From Gordionus sp. m RMFG-2023 (Eukaryota > Nematomorpha > Gordioida > Chordodea > Parachordodidae): a DNA stretch of 64,000 bases. Shown piece by piece: positions 1 to 10,257 of the stretch. The stretch lies in NCBI RefSeq assembly GCF_954871325.1, contig NC_088775.1, positions 89,009,561 to 89,073,560 on the forward strand, in the 5' to 3' direction. Position 1 is the first letter of the stretch; each line of letters opens with the position of its first letter. The position numbers and the translations under genes are program-made. The notes beneath the pieces were generated by a model. The model searched no databases and was not told where the DNA came from. It saw nothing but the letters and a program-made list of their open reading frames with translations.

Positions 1-181
1 TCTATAAGCAGACGATAAAATAAAAATGTTCAATAGGCAGACGATAAAAAAAAATTTTAATATTAAAACGCATAAAATATCTATATTTTTCCAAAATAAT
101 TTATTTTTGCAACATTTTTTTAGCATGCTATCTTTTAACCCCTTTATGTTTTAAGTTATTGCTACCAAAAAAATATTAAAG

Positions 182-376
182 GTGGCCATAGTAGCTCACG
201 AGATAGGTCATTCTATCGGTTTTTTCCACGAACAGTCTAGACCAAACAGGAATGACTACTTACTAATCAACATGAGCACTATTGACATACTAGCAGCTTC
301 TAACTTCCACATCGACGAAGGTATAGATTACGGATCTCCATATGATCACGGTTCCATTATGCACTACGGACCCAAT
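182..376 (+). CDS. Astacin metalloprotease, catalytic exon (zinc site and Met-turn)
   Basis: This is an internal exon of a secreted astacin-family (M12A) zinc endopeptidase. It is 65 codons, phase 0 at both ends, bounded by AG at 180-181 and GT at 377-378. The zinc-binding motif HEIGHSIGFFHEQSRP is complete: three His ligands, the catalytic Glu, and the following Glu typical of astacins. The Met-turn GSIMHYGPN closes the exon. Earlier exons (signal peptide, propeptide, start of the catalytic domain) must lie left of the window. The next exon joins in phase and supplies the end of the domain. All catalytic residues visible here are intact, so this looks like a functional gene. Codons are more GC-rich than the surrounding introns. 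Confidence 0.93.
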
Positions 377-1523
377 GTTAGTATTTCATTTTTTTAATAG
401 TTTGGTAATTATTATATATAATAATAGAATTAAAGATAAAAGGAACATATAATGAGGCATGTCAGTGAATAGGTATCTATAGATTATTGAAAGGGGAGGG
501 GGAGGTTACTAATATCCGAATTTGGGAAAAAATATAATATTTTCAGGCCTATACCAATATTTGCTTTGGTCTACAATTTGTAAATTATTTGTAAAAGGGC
601 AAATGTAAACATATTGTTAGGGCTGATTAATCATAATGATTTTTTTTTAAATCAAAAAGAATGTAGATCTCTGCAAATTTTATTTTTCCACGTTCTAATT
701 AAACCCGAAATATATATATTTTTTTTATTCCTGGCCGAAATTTTAATTAAAAAATATATATATCAATAAAAAAAATATTTCATAAATACATGAAACATTT
801 AACCTTAAAATTGTATAAACGTAGACTTATTGAAATAAAGGTTGTTCCTTTGCAAATGGTGATTATTAATGTTGTTAAACGGCTCGTTTTGAGCCGATTT
901 TTAAAAACGCCTAACTAAATATTTTTGCCAGAAAAATATTGCCTAAGCCTTGAGATTTCGCTAATAGATGTCCAAACCTTTATTCCTTCTACAAACAAAA
1001 TCTTCAGGCTTGCGTATTAAAATTCTAGATGAAATAGAGTTAGCCGTATTTAAAAATTGGCTCAAAACGAGCCGTTTAACAACACTAGTGATTATTAAGA
1101 TACGTTTTTATATTCATTGAGCACTCAATATTAATATAATAAATACATAGGAATTCAGAATTCTCTCAGATTATTATTTTATTAAAAGGCGCCTTTTATG
1201 AATTTTTCCTAATTTGAATGGAAATGACTATCCTATAAATTTTTGGAAAATTTTTGCCATGATTTTTTGAAAAATATATGTGTAAAAAAAAATTGATATA
1301 AGATTGTTTCAATAGTTCATGAAAAAAATATAATTGTCTTAACTGTAAATACATTTCCGGTTAAAGATTCCATAATCTCAATACGACATTATATAAATTA
1401 ATTTAATAAGTTTTAACTAAACCATTATATCAGATTTGTTTAACCATTTTCTATATAAAGCTGAGTAATCGAGAAAATCTTGGTTTTTTTTCTTCTTTAA
1501 AATAAAAGGCCTTTTTGCAAAAG
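377..1523 (+). other. Astacin intron with one hAT-type MITE
   Basis: AT-rich intron without coding signal. It contains the complete MITE at 867-1087. A low-complexity region around 700-780 and a fragment resembling a dispersed motif (aatacatttccggtt, about 1349-1363) are the only other things seen. Confidence 0.7.
867..1087. mobile_element. hAT-type MITE (TAGTGTTGTTAAACGGC family), copy 1
   Basis: A 221-bp palindromic element. Both ends read TA(A/G)TGTTGTTAAACGGCTC in inverted orientation, and it is flanked by a perfect 8-bp direct repeat GTGATTAT (859-866 and 1088-1095). An 8-bp duplication and these ends point to hAT transposition. Other copies in the window start at 22189, 33837, 44132 and 45329. 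Confidence 0.88.
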
Positions 1524-1638
1524 GGATTAGTCGGTCCCGTCATTAGAACTACGGATCCTCTTATGCAGACCACGATCGGAAGCGGATACGAACTGTCATT
1601 CTACGATGCAAGATCCGCTAACAGATATTATTGCTCAG
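1524..1638 (+). CDS. Astacin metalloprotease, C-terminal part of catalytic domain
   Basis: This exon follows the zinc-site exon in phase 0 and ends in phase 1 (acceptor AG at 1522-1523, donor GT at 1639-1640). It encodes 38 codons including IGSGYELSFYDARSANRYYCS, which matches the end of astacin domains (the IG..xxLSxxD...N..Y.C pattern) and carries the final domain cysteine. The ATG nine bases upstream is intronic. The intron that follows (1639-5912) was enlarged by an LTR element. Confidence 0.9.
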
Positions 1639-1910
1639 GTTTCAAAAAAAAATCATCAGCGCTGGCGGTCCAGGTGGAAAACCCGTTTAAAAAAAGCTAT
1701 AATGGGTTTGAATCTGACGGCGCCTAATCTATAATTTATATATGGGGGGGGGGGGGGGTTGCATGTCAGTTTTGGCAGTACATGAGATAATAGGAATGAT
1801 GAATAAATATTTATATGAGGATAATAAATTAGGGGAAAGGCAGAAAATTTTTAGAGGTAAACGATAATGTAAAATAAAACGAATAATTTTCCAAGTCTGA
1901 ATCATCATCA

Positions 1911-2351
1911 ATATAGAAGAATGCCCCTTACTCTCAACCCTTCCCTCTAATAATATAACTTAACAATCCAAAACAATCCTTTTCTAATAATTAAATAAAT
2001 ACCCACAATAGACATTACCAACTAGAAATAGTCCAAGTTCCCATATAGTTTAAAAGTACAATTTATTCACACAAATATCTAGCCAATTTATTCATACAAA
2101 TATGATCAATCCCGCTTCATCTAATACAAATATAAATATCTAAAAATATGCTCAATCCCGGCTTCATCCAATATAATGTCTTTTTCACTCCAAATCGCAC
2201 ACCAAGAAACTTCCATTGTTCTTTATCAAAAACCCATGTGATGATTTCGTTTCACTCCCATCCACAAGGAAACACTAATTCCCCTGTCAGAAAATAACTG
2301 ACATTTGATATATTATATTAAATTTATTTCTTCTTTTTTTCAACAGCTACA
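1911..2351 (-). repeat. 3' LTR of the small LTR element
   Basis: Direct-repeat partner of the LTR at 3953-5275. In transcription order it begins at 2351 (TGTAG) and ends at 1911. The splice-acceptor-like tract at its plus-strand right end is part of the LTR, not of a host exon. Confidence 0.72.
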
Positions 2352-3952
2352 ACACGCCCACCCTTCACAAGCCCAGCGTCCCTTTCTCCCTGGTGGTATT
2401 GTATCTAATCGTCCCTTTGAATATTATCGGTATGCCTTGAAAACATTCAGGGAATTTACATATAATAGTATAATGTAAACCATGGTTTATGTGTGAAATG
2501 CAATTTCAACCACATGTAATCTTCCTTATGTCATGTAAAAAAAACAAAGCTACATTTTTTATAATTATCTCCTAGACATATGTATAGAAATAAATTTAAT
2601 ATTTTATAGGGAGGAAAAATATATAATATGTAGAAAATACAATATTTTCCATCTAGGAATTACTCAGTATCCTAAGAAAACCATTTCTACCTAATTCTGC
2701 CATCACAATTAGCACAAATTCACAGAAATGTATAATGCAAAGTAACAAAAATTGAGAATATAATGGGCTATGGTATATATGTAAAGAATTTTTAATGTAC
2801 CTTCACAATATAAAATAATTTGAGTCTTTTTTTTCTTTTTATTAAAAAAAAACATGTTCATAATATAAATAGTAAAATGTGATGTGCTATAAAATTATTA
2901 CAAAGATAAAAAAAAATGTAATATGCACAATAAATTTACACAAAACAAAAAACACTTTCTCAAGTATGCAACTAAACGATATTCCCACCTCAAGGCATAC
3001 CCATCACCACGGGCTGACCTTATCTGTAAAAATATTTTCCCTTCACATCATTGTATACCATAAAAATAATATAATAAATGCAAATAAAACTTTTTATAAA
3101 ATTCTATATTTAAAAAAAAATATATATATATTAAATATAAAGATTTCATAATTTAAAAAAAAAATATTACACATCATCTAATATATTATATAAATCCATA
3201 CCAAATTTATATATATATCAAATGCAGACATTAAATCAAAATAACTATCCACATATAACATTATAAATATTATTCTGACTTCATCATACCTCAATTCCTT
3301 TAATTTATCATTCATAAATATATCATATGTGTAATTCACATTACACCATATTCATAAAAATGGTTACTTACTTCAAAATAAACAACATTAACTCACCCTC
3401 AATAGATCCCTTAATAATATATCAACCTTAATTGAAAATGAATTACAAATACAATATAGTAACATTAATTAATAATAACTATCCCACACATGTCCATCCC
3501 TTTAAAAACCCAAAATGCATAATTTATAACAAATACTTTATTACAAAAACTTCTTTATATATTTTCATAAATTCCCAATATTTAAATATTTAGCAATCCT
3601 TTCTGTCCTGCAGATTTTGAGGTCTTATCTTCCTATGACGGAATACCTATAACACCATTCAATGAGTCTTATGGGGTACCAAATAATAAGACCATACCTA
3701 CTATTAAAATTGGATGTACAATATACATCTAGACATATAATATAGCAAATATTACTGTCTTAAATTCCTGATCTTATTTTCATATTCCTGCCTAAAACTC
3801 ATTACATACTTTCTATTTTATGCTTTATAAGCTAAACATTTAAAACAAAATTCTGAAATCCTTTGAACTCCCCTCTTCCTTATAAAGTATAGTAGTTAAT
3901 ACCTGCATTATGTACCTAAACCCTTATGTTGTCGATCCTGGTCACGGCACCA
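2352..3952. other. Internal region of the small LTR element, no gene seen
   Basis: AT-rich, about 1.6 kb. Two plus-strand stretches (2352-2440 and 3613-3700) look exon-like. They lie beside the purine tract and inside the element and do not fit the astacin reading frame, so I do not call them exons. Confidence 0.5.
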
Positions 3953-4152
3953 ATATAGAAGAATGCCCCTTACTCTCAACCCTTCCCTCTAAAAATATAA
4001 CTTAACAATCCAAAACAATCCTTTTCTAATAATTAAATAAATACCTACAATAGACATTACCAACTAGAAATAGTCCAAGTTCCCATATAGTTTAAAAGTA
4101 CAATTTAATCACACAAATATCTAGCCAATTTATTCATATAAATATGATCAAT

Positions 4153-4822
4153 AGTAGGTGTTGGTTAAGGCAAGGTCGAAGGCTTGCGCAAATTTCAGTA
4201 CGTGCTCTCCTTCATCATTTCTTTCTCCGTATCCAAAACCACCATGATGCCTTTTGTAGCTATCTCTTGCTTTCCCCACATGCGCATTTAAGTCACCACC
4301 AATTATGACTAGGTCATCCTTAGGGATTTCCATTACGGCTTCATCAAGGATAGCTCTAAAGTCATCTTTCTCTTCTTCCTTGCAACCCGTTTGAGGAGCA
4401 TATACTGATAGGATGTGTAGTATTGATTGACCAATGCAGAGTTTTATCTTCATTAGTCTATCAGAGATCCTGTTGACTTCTACAACTGAGGAGGTTAGAT
4501 CTTGACTGAGGATGATGCCGACACCGTTCCTATTGCTAACAAGTCCATTATAGTACAATTTATACCCATCTCCAATCATCAAAGTCTTCTGTCCTTTCCA
4601 TTTCGTCTCTTGTATGCACGCTATATCAACTTTTCTCTTGTTCAACATTGATGCCAATTCTCTCGTCTTACCTTTAAGCGTCCCAATATTCAAACTTGCC
4701 AGTCTTGTCTTCTTTGCTTTGACCTTTACTTTATTTTTCACAGGATGGAGGTCTACACCCTGCGCGTCGCATGGAGGGAACGCCCTAGCTTTCATATTCA
4801 TATTTTCATTTGTGTCCTTCAT
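4153..4822 (-). pseudogene. LINE apurinic-type endonuclease fragment (RTE/BovB-like), 3'-truncated
   Basis: A minus-strand frame of 224 codons starts at the ATG at 4822. It encodes an exonuclease-endonuclease-phosphatase domain of the kind found at the N-terminus of LINEs, often annotated 'craniofacial development protein 2-like'. Visible motifs are SLNIGTLKGK, ACIQETKWKG, SVYAPQTG and GGDLNAHVG, which include the Asn, Glu, Asp and Asn/His positions of this fold. The reading stops dead at the LTR junction after ALTNTYY: there is no reverse transcriptase, 3' UTR or poly-A. The copy therefore lacks its 3' part, the reverse of ordinary LINE 5' truncation. Confidence 0.85.
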
Positions 4823-4962
4823 TTTGTTTATTGGACAGGTATCCTTAGCACCCGGCTGTCCAGGCCTGTCGGTGACCGGGGTGTCATCTCTAAGCTCCGA
4901 AATTCATCATACCATATGTCTTTACACATCAGTCATCGAAGAAAAACTTGAAAGTTTTTATG

Positions 4963-5036
4963 GTTCTTACCAGGATTGAACCCGCGTCCTTGTTCATGCT
5001 CGTGTTTCCAAGCCTACATCTTACCCATTAGGCCAC
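4963..5036 (-). repeat. tRNA-derived (SINE-like) head joined to the LINE fragment
   Basis: Read on the minus strand, the sequence starts GTGGCCTAATGGGTAAG, which fits a Pol III A box. About 50 bases on it has GGGTTCAATCCTGG, which fits a B box. A five-base-pair anticodon-like stem (GCTTG/CGAGC) lies between. It is followed by about 140 bases and then the LINE endonuclease ORF, in the same orientation. It is a pseudo-tRNA rather than a working tRNA gene: the acceptor ends do not pair well. Confidence 0.6.
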
Positions 5037-5912
5037 CCCGGCTTCATCCAATACAAATATAAATATCTAAAAATATGATCAATCCCGACTTCATCCAATA
5101 TAATGTTTTCTTCACTCCAAACCGCACACCAAGAAACTTCCATTGTTCTTTATCAAAAACCCATGTGATTATTTGGTTTCACTCCCATCCACAAGGAAAC
5201 ACTAATTCCCCTGTCAGAAAATAACTGACATTTGATATATTATATTAAATTTATTTTTTCTTTTTTTCAGCTACAGCAATCAGAAGAAGATGAAGCTTAA
5301 TAATGTATTTATATTAAGAATCTTACATATCTTTAGGTTAACCTCCAGGTCATGTGTAAAAATTACACCCCTCGTTTTAGCCATAATGTAAATATTTCGA
5401 AACTTTGACACCTTTTCAAAAATAACTTGACTTAAATTTTAAATAGGGAAATTCAGAGATATCCTTAATATAAATCTTAACGAATGTCTTGTCTGCCCAT
5501 TCCCTTTGGCGCAAAACGGGGGCCAGGAGTAAGTCGTAACCTAACCGGTTTTAACTAAAATAAAATATCTTTACATTCCTTTCCTTGTAGCATATTTACC
5601 ACATTTTACCGTATCTGTTGTTTCATATCCATAAGAAGTCTGTAATAATTTTTATTTTCTCTATAACTTAAATTGATCCACAAATCTTTTAACTGCTTCA
5701 TTATAGTAATAGAGCATATTCCTATTTTCTCTATTTTAGTATTTGAAAAATATCAAAATTATCAATTTGTAAGATTTTTGATTAATTTAAATATAATATC
5801 ACCCACCTACCCATGAGTAGTTTGATCGGTCAGCAGCGCAATTACTATATATATATATATATATAAAGTGAATACTATAAATAAATAAATTGTTTTCGCT
5901 CCATTTATAAAG

Positions 5913-6041
5913 ATAACTGCAGTGATGCTCCCAAATTGGATTGTCAGAATATGGGCTACTTGGATCCCAACAACTGCTCCATATGCAAGTGTCCCAATAT
6001 TTTATCCGGAAGGTTATGCGATGAAGTTGAACCCAGCAAAG
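5913..6041 (+). CDS. Astacin metalloprotease, EGF-like exon
   Basis: A 129-base, phase 1-1 exon (AG at 5911-5912, GT at 6042-6043). The peptide starts [19 protein letters not shown] and continues with C.IC.CP...SG..C, the six-cysteine spacing of an EGF-like module. Astacins of the nematode NAS subgroup with hatching and moulting enzymes have the same order: catalytic domain, EGF, CUB, TSP1. The module is a protein-interaction spacer, not catalytic. A symmetric 1-1 exon is typical of shuffled extracellular modules. Confidence 0.9.
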
Positions 6042-6281
6042 GTTCCACATTATAAAAAAAAATTTATATTTATACAGTGCTGATGATGATTTAATGAAAC
6101 ATGTTGACGATTAAATTAAAATCCAGCCATATAAAAATATTTTCTTTGCAAAAATAATTAAAATAGCACATTATTGTTTTATTTGATTCTTCCACTCATG
6201 TTTGAGACGCCATCATAACTTTTCCCAAATAGGAATTTGAAAGGTAGATACATGGAGCCAAGTTTGGATATTATATTCTTT

Positions 6282-6950
6282 TTAATATCGAGACCAGTTG
6301 TATTTTCGTTTTCTGTACAATATATATCTATCAATCTTTAACGGGCTTATGCTTCTAATTATTTCAACATATCTTACTAAAAAAGGTACTGCTTCTGATT
6401 TCGAAACATCATATGTGCCATCAACTATGATTGAAAAGCACATGTTAAATTCAATCTCCTTTTGAATTTTTTTTATAATAATATTTTTCATGGGTTCAGT
6501 TCATTGAATATTTATGTTATTGTATGATAATAGATTTGGATATAATTTCGATTTTAATCCCTTATTTTTTTCCCCTTCTTCTTTCTTCATTTTGTTGTTA
6601 ATACATTTTGAGAACAGGTTCTAAATTCAATGTGTTTAGTAAGGCCTATCATATTGCATTCCTGTTGCCCCAGAAGGCCTGTACGAGATATTAACTAACC
6701 TAGACATCTTATTATTATTCTTATGATAGAACGGTTATTGTCCGCACATTCTTTCTGGTATATTATAAATTGTAATATGGAATTTTTAGAAAGACTTCTA
6801 TAATCGGCCATCATATGTGCCTGTGAAGATTCATGCACAATAATATCACGATTAATATTTTGCCATTTATTTAGACCTTCACATGTCCATTTTGAATTTA
6901 ATTTGAGTGTGGACCTCCAAATAAGAGACATGTTAATCAAAACCTTTATT
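6282..6950 (-). pseudogene. hAT transposase fragment (ZMYM1/TTF-type)
   Basis: Minus-strand open pieces in an astacin intron carry typical motifs of ZMYM1-like hAT transposases: GLNKWQNINRDIIVHESSQAH (the 'G.nDWk...HE.S..H' block) near 6850, and FSIIVDGTYDVSKSEAVPF followed by LVRYVE (the catalytic-Asp block) near 6400. The parts are in the expected order. They are separated by stops and the C-terminal half is absent, so this is a dead fragment. No terminal repeats were recognised. Confidence 0.75.
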
Positions 6951-8335
6951 CATTTTAATACAATATATTAAATTTTTTAGCAATTTTACTATTGTCAATA
7001 TTAGTTTTCTCATAATAACTTTCAATAAAGGATCTGTTTCAATTATTAATATCTTTGGTAAATAATGTTTAGGTTGGAGAGCTCTTAATTCTAGATATTT
7101 ATAATCTCTTATATTATGCTATGTGCAATTTTTAATTAAGCATTTCTATTTTTTTTGGTTAATATTTTTGGGCGTATTTTAGAAAAATAATTTTATGACA
7201 AGAAATCTCGGATAACAACCTAATTTACTAAAATCGACCAAACTTTTGGTCAATTATATTAAATTAAATAATAAGGGAGGGAGGGGGGATATAATTATAT
7301 ACATAAACTAGAGATCACTTAGTTATGGATGGATGTAGCAAGACAATAAAAGAATTTTTAAAAAATTTTATTAGCAGTTGCTTCGCCCCCCTTCTGTTGT
7401 AGGGGACACTGAGTCCCATGACAAAATTGTCTGAAATTCATAGAGTAAGTACGTATCCTAAACCTGCTGGAATACATTTCCGGTAAGATCAGATTTTTAA
7501 AATTTAAATAAGACGCGATCAAAAAATATTTAAAGTTAAAAATAAAAAATAACACACGCCCGGAAAAAACACATTGCTATTAACATATATATTTATTTAT
7601 TTATTTTAAAATTAATTTACAAAAGGTGATTGTCCAGATAATGTCGGGGATGTCATATTGACTCCATCTTCACCTACCCTGATTATCAATTCATACAATT
7701 ATCCAAATAATTATTCTTTGAGTAGCCGATGCAATTGGAGAGTAAAAGTATATAACAAATTATTATTATTATTAATAAATATGTAATAGATCGGTTATTG
7801 GGATACTGTAGAGAGAAACCCTGAAATGCTTGGTTCTCAACCTAATAGGTTTTCCATCTCCAAGGGGATTTTTAATCTCTCAGTTTTCAGAATCGTTTTT
7901 TAAAATTGTTAAGGGTAAGGGGGGTTTTAACGGGAAGATCTAATTTTTTTTGTTTCTTCTTCCTTTCCAAAAACATGGAGTTTTAGGTAATAAAAAAAGA
8001 TATGATCGATATTGATATGATACACTCAAGATTTAATCCTACTTGAATTACGATTATTAGTCCAAAACCCTATAATGACATTATGAATTTAAGTTGGAGG
8101 GGAACATTAATTATAATATATTAGGAATATGGTGCATAATAACGCGTTACACAAATTAACGAAATAGGGTTTTAAGGCCTTAATTATTAGAAGTAACTGA
8201 TCAAAGTAACACGCTAATTCGTTACTTCATATTTTATTTATTATTATGAAACAGAAATAATAATATTTGGACCTGTTCAATTAATGGAAAAGTTTGTGAC
8301 AAAAGTTTAATTATATTATATATTTGGTTTAATTG
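6951..8335 (+). other. Astacin intronic DNA around the first CUB exon
   Basis: Apart from the exon at 7626-7741 there is no coding signal. A short motif (ggaatacatttccggt, near 7470) recurs near 1350, 44915 and 47030, suggesting an unlabelled dispersed repeat. Confidence 0.5.
7626..7741 (+). CDS. Astacin metalloprotease, CUB domain exon 1
   Basis: This exon starts in phase 1 after AG at 7624-7625 and ends in phase 0 before GT at 7742-7743. It encodes DCPDNVGDVILTPSS, then the CUB hallmark SYNYPNNYSLSSRCNWR: the 'S..YP..Y....C.W.I' strand pattern with the first two CUB cysteines. The rest of the domain is in the two exons beginning at 9915 and 10130. Confidence 0.88.
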
Positions 8336-9585
8336 TGGACTAATCTTTTGGACGATTCGATTGAGAAGATAGAGAAAGTTTATTAAAACGAAATACCAAA
8401 TAATTGGAAGATAAAACTAGGTTCTGAAGTGTTTTCCCACAAGATGTCTCTTTCCCACCATGAAGCGTATTCATTTTGTTGATTATGAATTTCGATTCTT
8501 TGGATAAAATTTTTGATCGAATCTTAATCATCTCCAGAAAAGTTGATAACATAAAGCTGCAAACAATTGCTTATGATGAAAAATTGCGTTTTTAATATCG
8601 GAAATGTCAATGTGCGCATCATCATTTTTATTGGTCGATTCCTCAAAATCTCGATCATCACTAAATTTTAGTCTAGGGATTTTAGCGTTGCAGTGGGCTG
8701 GAAGATTTCGTTTGATTTGTCAAACTCTCTCCCCACTCTCCACACATTCTTTGTGGGATGGCCATCTGATTTCCCAATCTCCTATATTCTTGAACTTCCC
8801 TACCAGCCCAACCCCTCTCCAAAAATTTCACGAAAAATCATGCACCAATCGGATACACTACGCATTCGAAATCTACACCTATTATTTCTGCCCCCACAAA
8901 TCCCGAATATGATAATAATGACGGAAAATTTAATGAGATTAAAGAAGTTTCTCTTAAATCAAATAATCATAGGAAGTAAAAAAATGAATAACTAAGAAAG
9001 AGCTTATTAAGCTGTTCTAGTGGAGAAAAAGAATATTAAAATAGCGTCTTATTTTTTAAGGTGTGCAAAGGCACTATACATCCGTATGTAAAGGGAATGA
9101 AGAATAAGAAAAATTACCCACAAGGAAAGTGTGGGAGAGAGATTTTTCAACATACTTTGATATTTTTTCAGCAATTAAATCTTCCAGACTATTGCATTCA
9201 ACCTCATATAATATCTTTAGACTAAAAAATTTTAGTGATGATTCAGATTTTGAGGAACCAACCAATAAAAATGACGATGCCAAGAATTTTATTTGTTTCC
9301 TATGATCACATTTTTAATAAAAAAAAACGAAATTTTATATCATTTATTTCATCATAACCAAAATTTTGCAGCCTTACCTTGTTAACTTTTCTGAAGATGA
9401 TCAAGATTTGATTAAAGTTTATCCAAGAAATTGAGATTCATAATCAAATAAATGAATTCGCTTTATGGTTGGTAAGAGACATTTTGGAAAAACACATTAA
9501 AACCTACAAAGCTTTAGTATCCCGTCTTAATAAACTTTCTATATTTTACCAGTCGTATATCCAAAAAAAATTAGTCCAAAAATGA
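8336..9585. repeat. Imperfect inverted duplication, arms about 430-480 bp
   Basis: The left arm (about 8336-8770) is the diverged reverse complement of the right arm (about 9105-9585), with a spacer of about 330 bp. Both arms give related peptides when read outward. The left arm on minus has FSDDRDFEESTNKNDDA, then FLEMIKI and FNKLSL. The right arm on plus has FSDDSDFEEPTNKNDDA, then FLKMIKI and LNKLSI. Both arms stop matching at TTAGTCC. The arms therefore derive from one protein-coding element, probably a transposon, now interrupted by stops. I do not recognise the family. Confidence 0.6.
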
Positions 9586-9914
9586 AAACAATTTAACAAA
9601 TAAAAACTCCAAATATTAGAATGAAAAAAAACTCTATATAAAATTGTATTTTTTTTTATTTCGACATTTAATATTATTTAACTTAATACTTTTATTAATT
9701 CTCTTCCCCTCTCTTCTCTTATTTTTAACTAAAATTCCTCCTAAAATATAATTTGGTTAAAAATCTAGCAAATCTTTCGTGATTTTTATGCATATAAAAA
9801 ATTAATCTTTTAAAAAGTGTTATAAATCTTCAAAGATTTTATTTATGCTCAAAGAAATGTAGGCCATTTTTTTTATCAAACATACGATTTTCTGCGAAAT
9901 AAATAAACAAACAG

Positions 9915-10069
9915 GCCGTAAACCCGAACAACACATCTTCGAATCCAAAACTCATCTTTCAATTCTACCAAACGACGATATTCGATATTGTCATTTCTAA
10001 CATATCGGGTGCTTGCAGACATTTCCTTGAGGTTAAATATGGCGTCGATGTTGCCGCCACCGGCCCAAG
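9915..10069 (+). CDS. Astacin metalloprotease, CUB domain exon 2
   Basis: This exon is too short to stand out as an ORF but fits exactly between its neighbours: AG at 9913-9914, 51 codons plus two bases, GT at 10070-10071. Its end reads SGACRHFLEVKYGVDVAATGPR, the core of a CUB domain ('C.d.LeV.dG......G.r'). Splicing to the next exon recreates RFCG, with the conserved CUB cysteine and glycine. An open frame on the opposite strand here is a shadow. Confidence 0.85.
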
Positions 10070-10129
10070 GTTCCATTTTTTTCTTCAAAAAATATAAATT
10101 ACATTTCTTTTCTTATATTTAAAATTTAG

Positions 10130-10257
10130 GTTTTGTGGAAATACTTCCTATCCCAACATTATAATATCGCATACGGATACGCTCCTCCTCGGATTTCGAT
10201 CATTCTCCCAACACACCAATCATACTTCATATGGCTTTAAGGCTATCATTACATATT
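10130..10257 (+). CDS. Astacin metalloprotease, CUB domain exon 3
   Basis: This is the last CUB exon: AG at 10128-10129, GT at 10258-10259, ending in phase 1. It begins (R)FCGNTSYPNIIISHTDT and continues LLLGFRSF.......YGFKAIITY. That matches the CUB ending: 'CG' ... 'I.S..n.L.l.F.S' ... 'GF.a.Y'. It joins in phase to the TSP1 exon. Confidence 0.87.

Larger units (their letters stand above)
1911..5275 (-). mobile_element. Small non-autonomous LTR retroelement fossil inside the astacin intron
   Basis: Two copies of a roughly 440-bp sequence in the same orientation, 1911-2351 and 3953-5275 (the second enlarged by an insertion), bound about 1.6 kb. Read on the minus strand each begins TGTAGCTG. 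Directly after the 5' copy comes a primer-binding-site-like TGGTGCCGTGACC (around 3940-3952), and just before the 3' copy is a purine-rich stretch (around 2353-2370). These are the landmarks of an LTR element. The internal part is too short for gag-pol and shows no recognisable protein, so this is a LARD/TRIM-like passenger. The two LTRs differ at roughly 3 per cent of positions by my count, suggesting a fairly recent insertion. No clear target duplication was found. Confidence 0.72.
3953..5275 (-). repeat. 5' LTR of the small LTR element, split by an insertion
   Basis: Aligns with 1911-2351 over its whole length apart from an insertion of about 885 bp at 4153-5036. The insertion holds a tRNA-like sequence and a LINE endonuclease fragment. 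Confidence 0.72.

Noticed and set aside
1743-1758. G-run as a quadruplex or regulatory site
   Set aside because: Homopolymer runs occur several times (also near 25258 and 41944) and there is no evidence of function.
2345-2440. Exon-like plus-strand stretch after a good splice acceptor
   Set aside because: The acceptor is part of the LTR (the same tract ends the other LTR at 5275), the frame does not join the astacin exons, and the purine-rich minus strand here fits a polypurine tract.
3613-3720. Possible plus-strand exon (SSYDGIPITPF) following CTGCAG
   Set aside because: Lies inside the LTR element interior, does not match astacin proteins, and would break the phase 1 to phase 1 junction between 1638 and 5913.
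5446-5528. GC-richer stretch ending in a perfect GTAAGT donor
   Set aside because: Would end in phase 2 and cannot sit between the phase 1 astacin exons; no domain recognised.
8604-8995. Two overlapping plus-strand ORFs of about 100 codons
   Set aside because: Antisense of the coding-like arm of the inverted duplication; composition and repeats favour the other reading.
9876-10088. Minus-strand ORF of 70 codons
   Set aside because: Shadow of the CUB exon at 9915-10069 on the plus strand.
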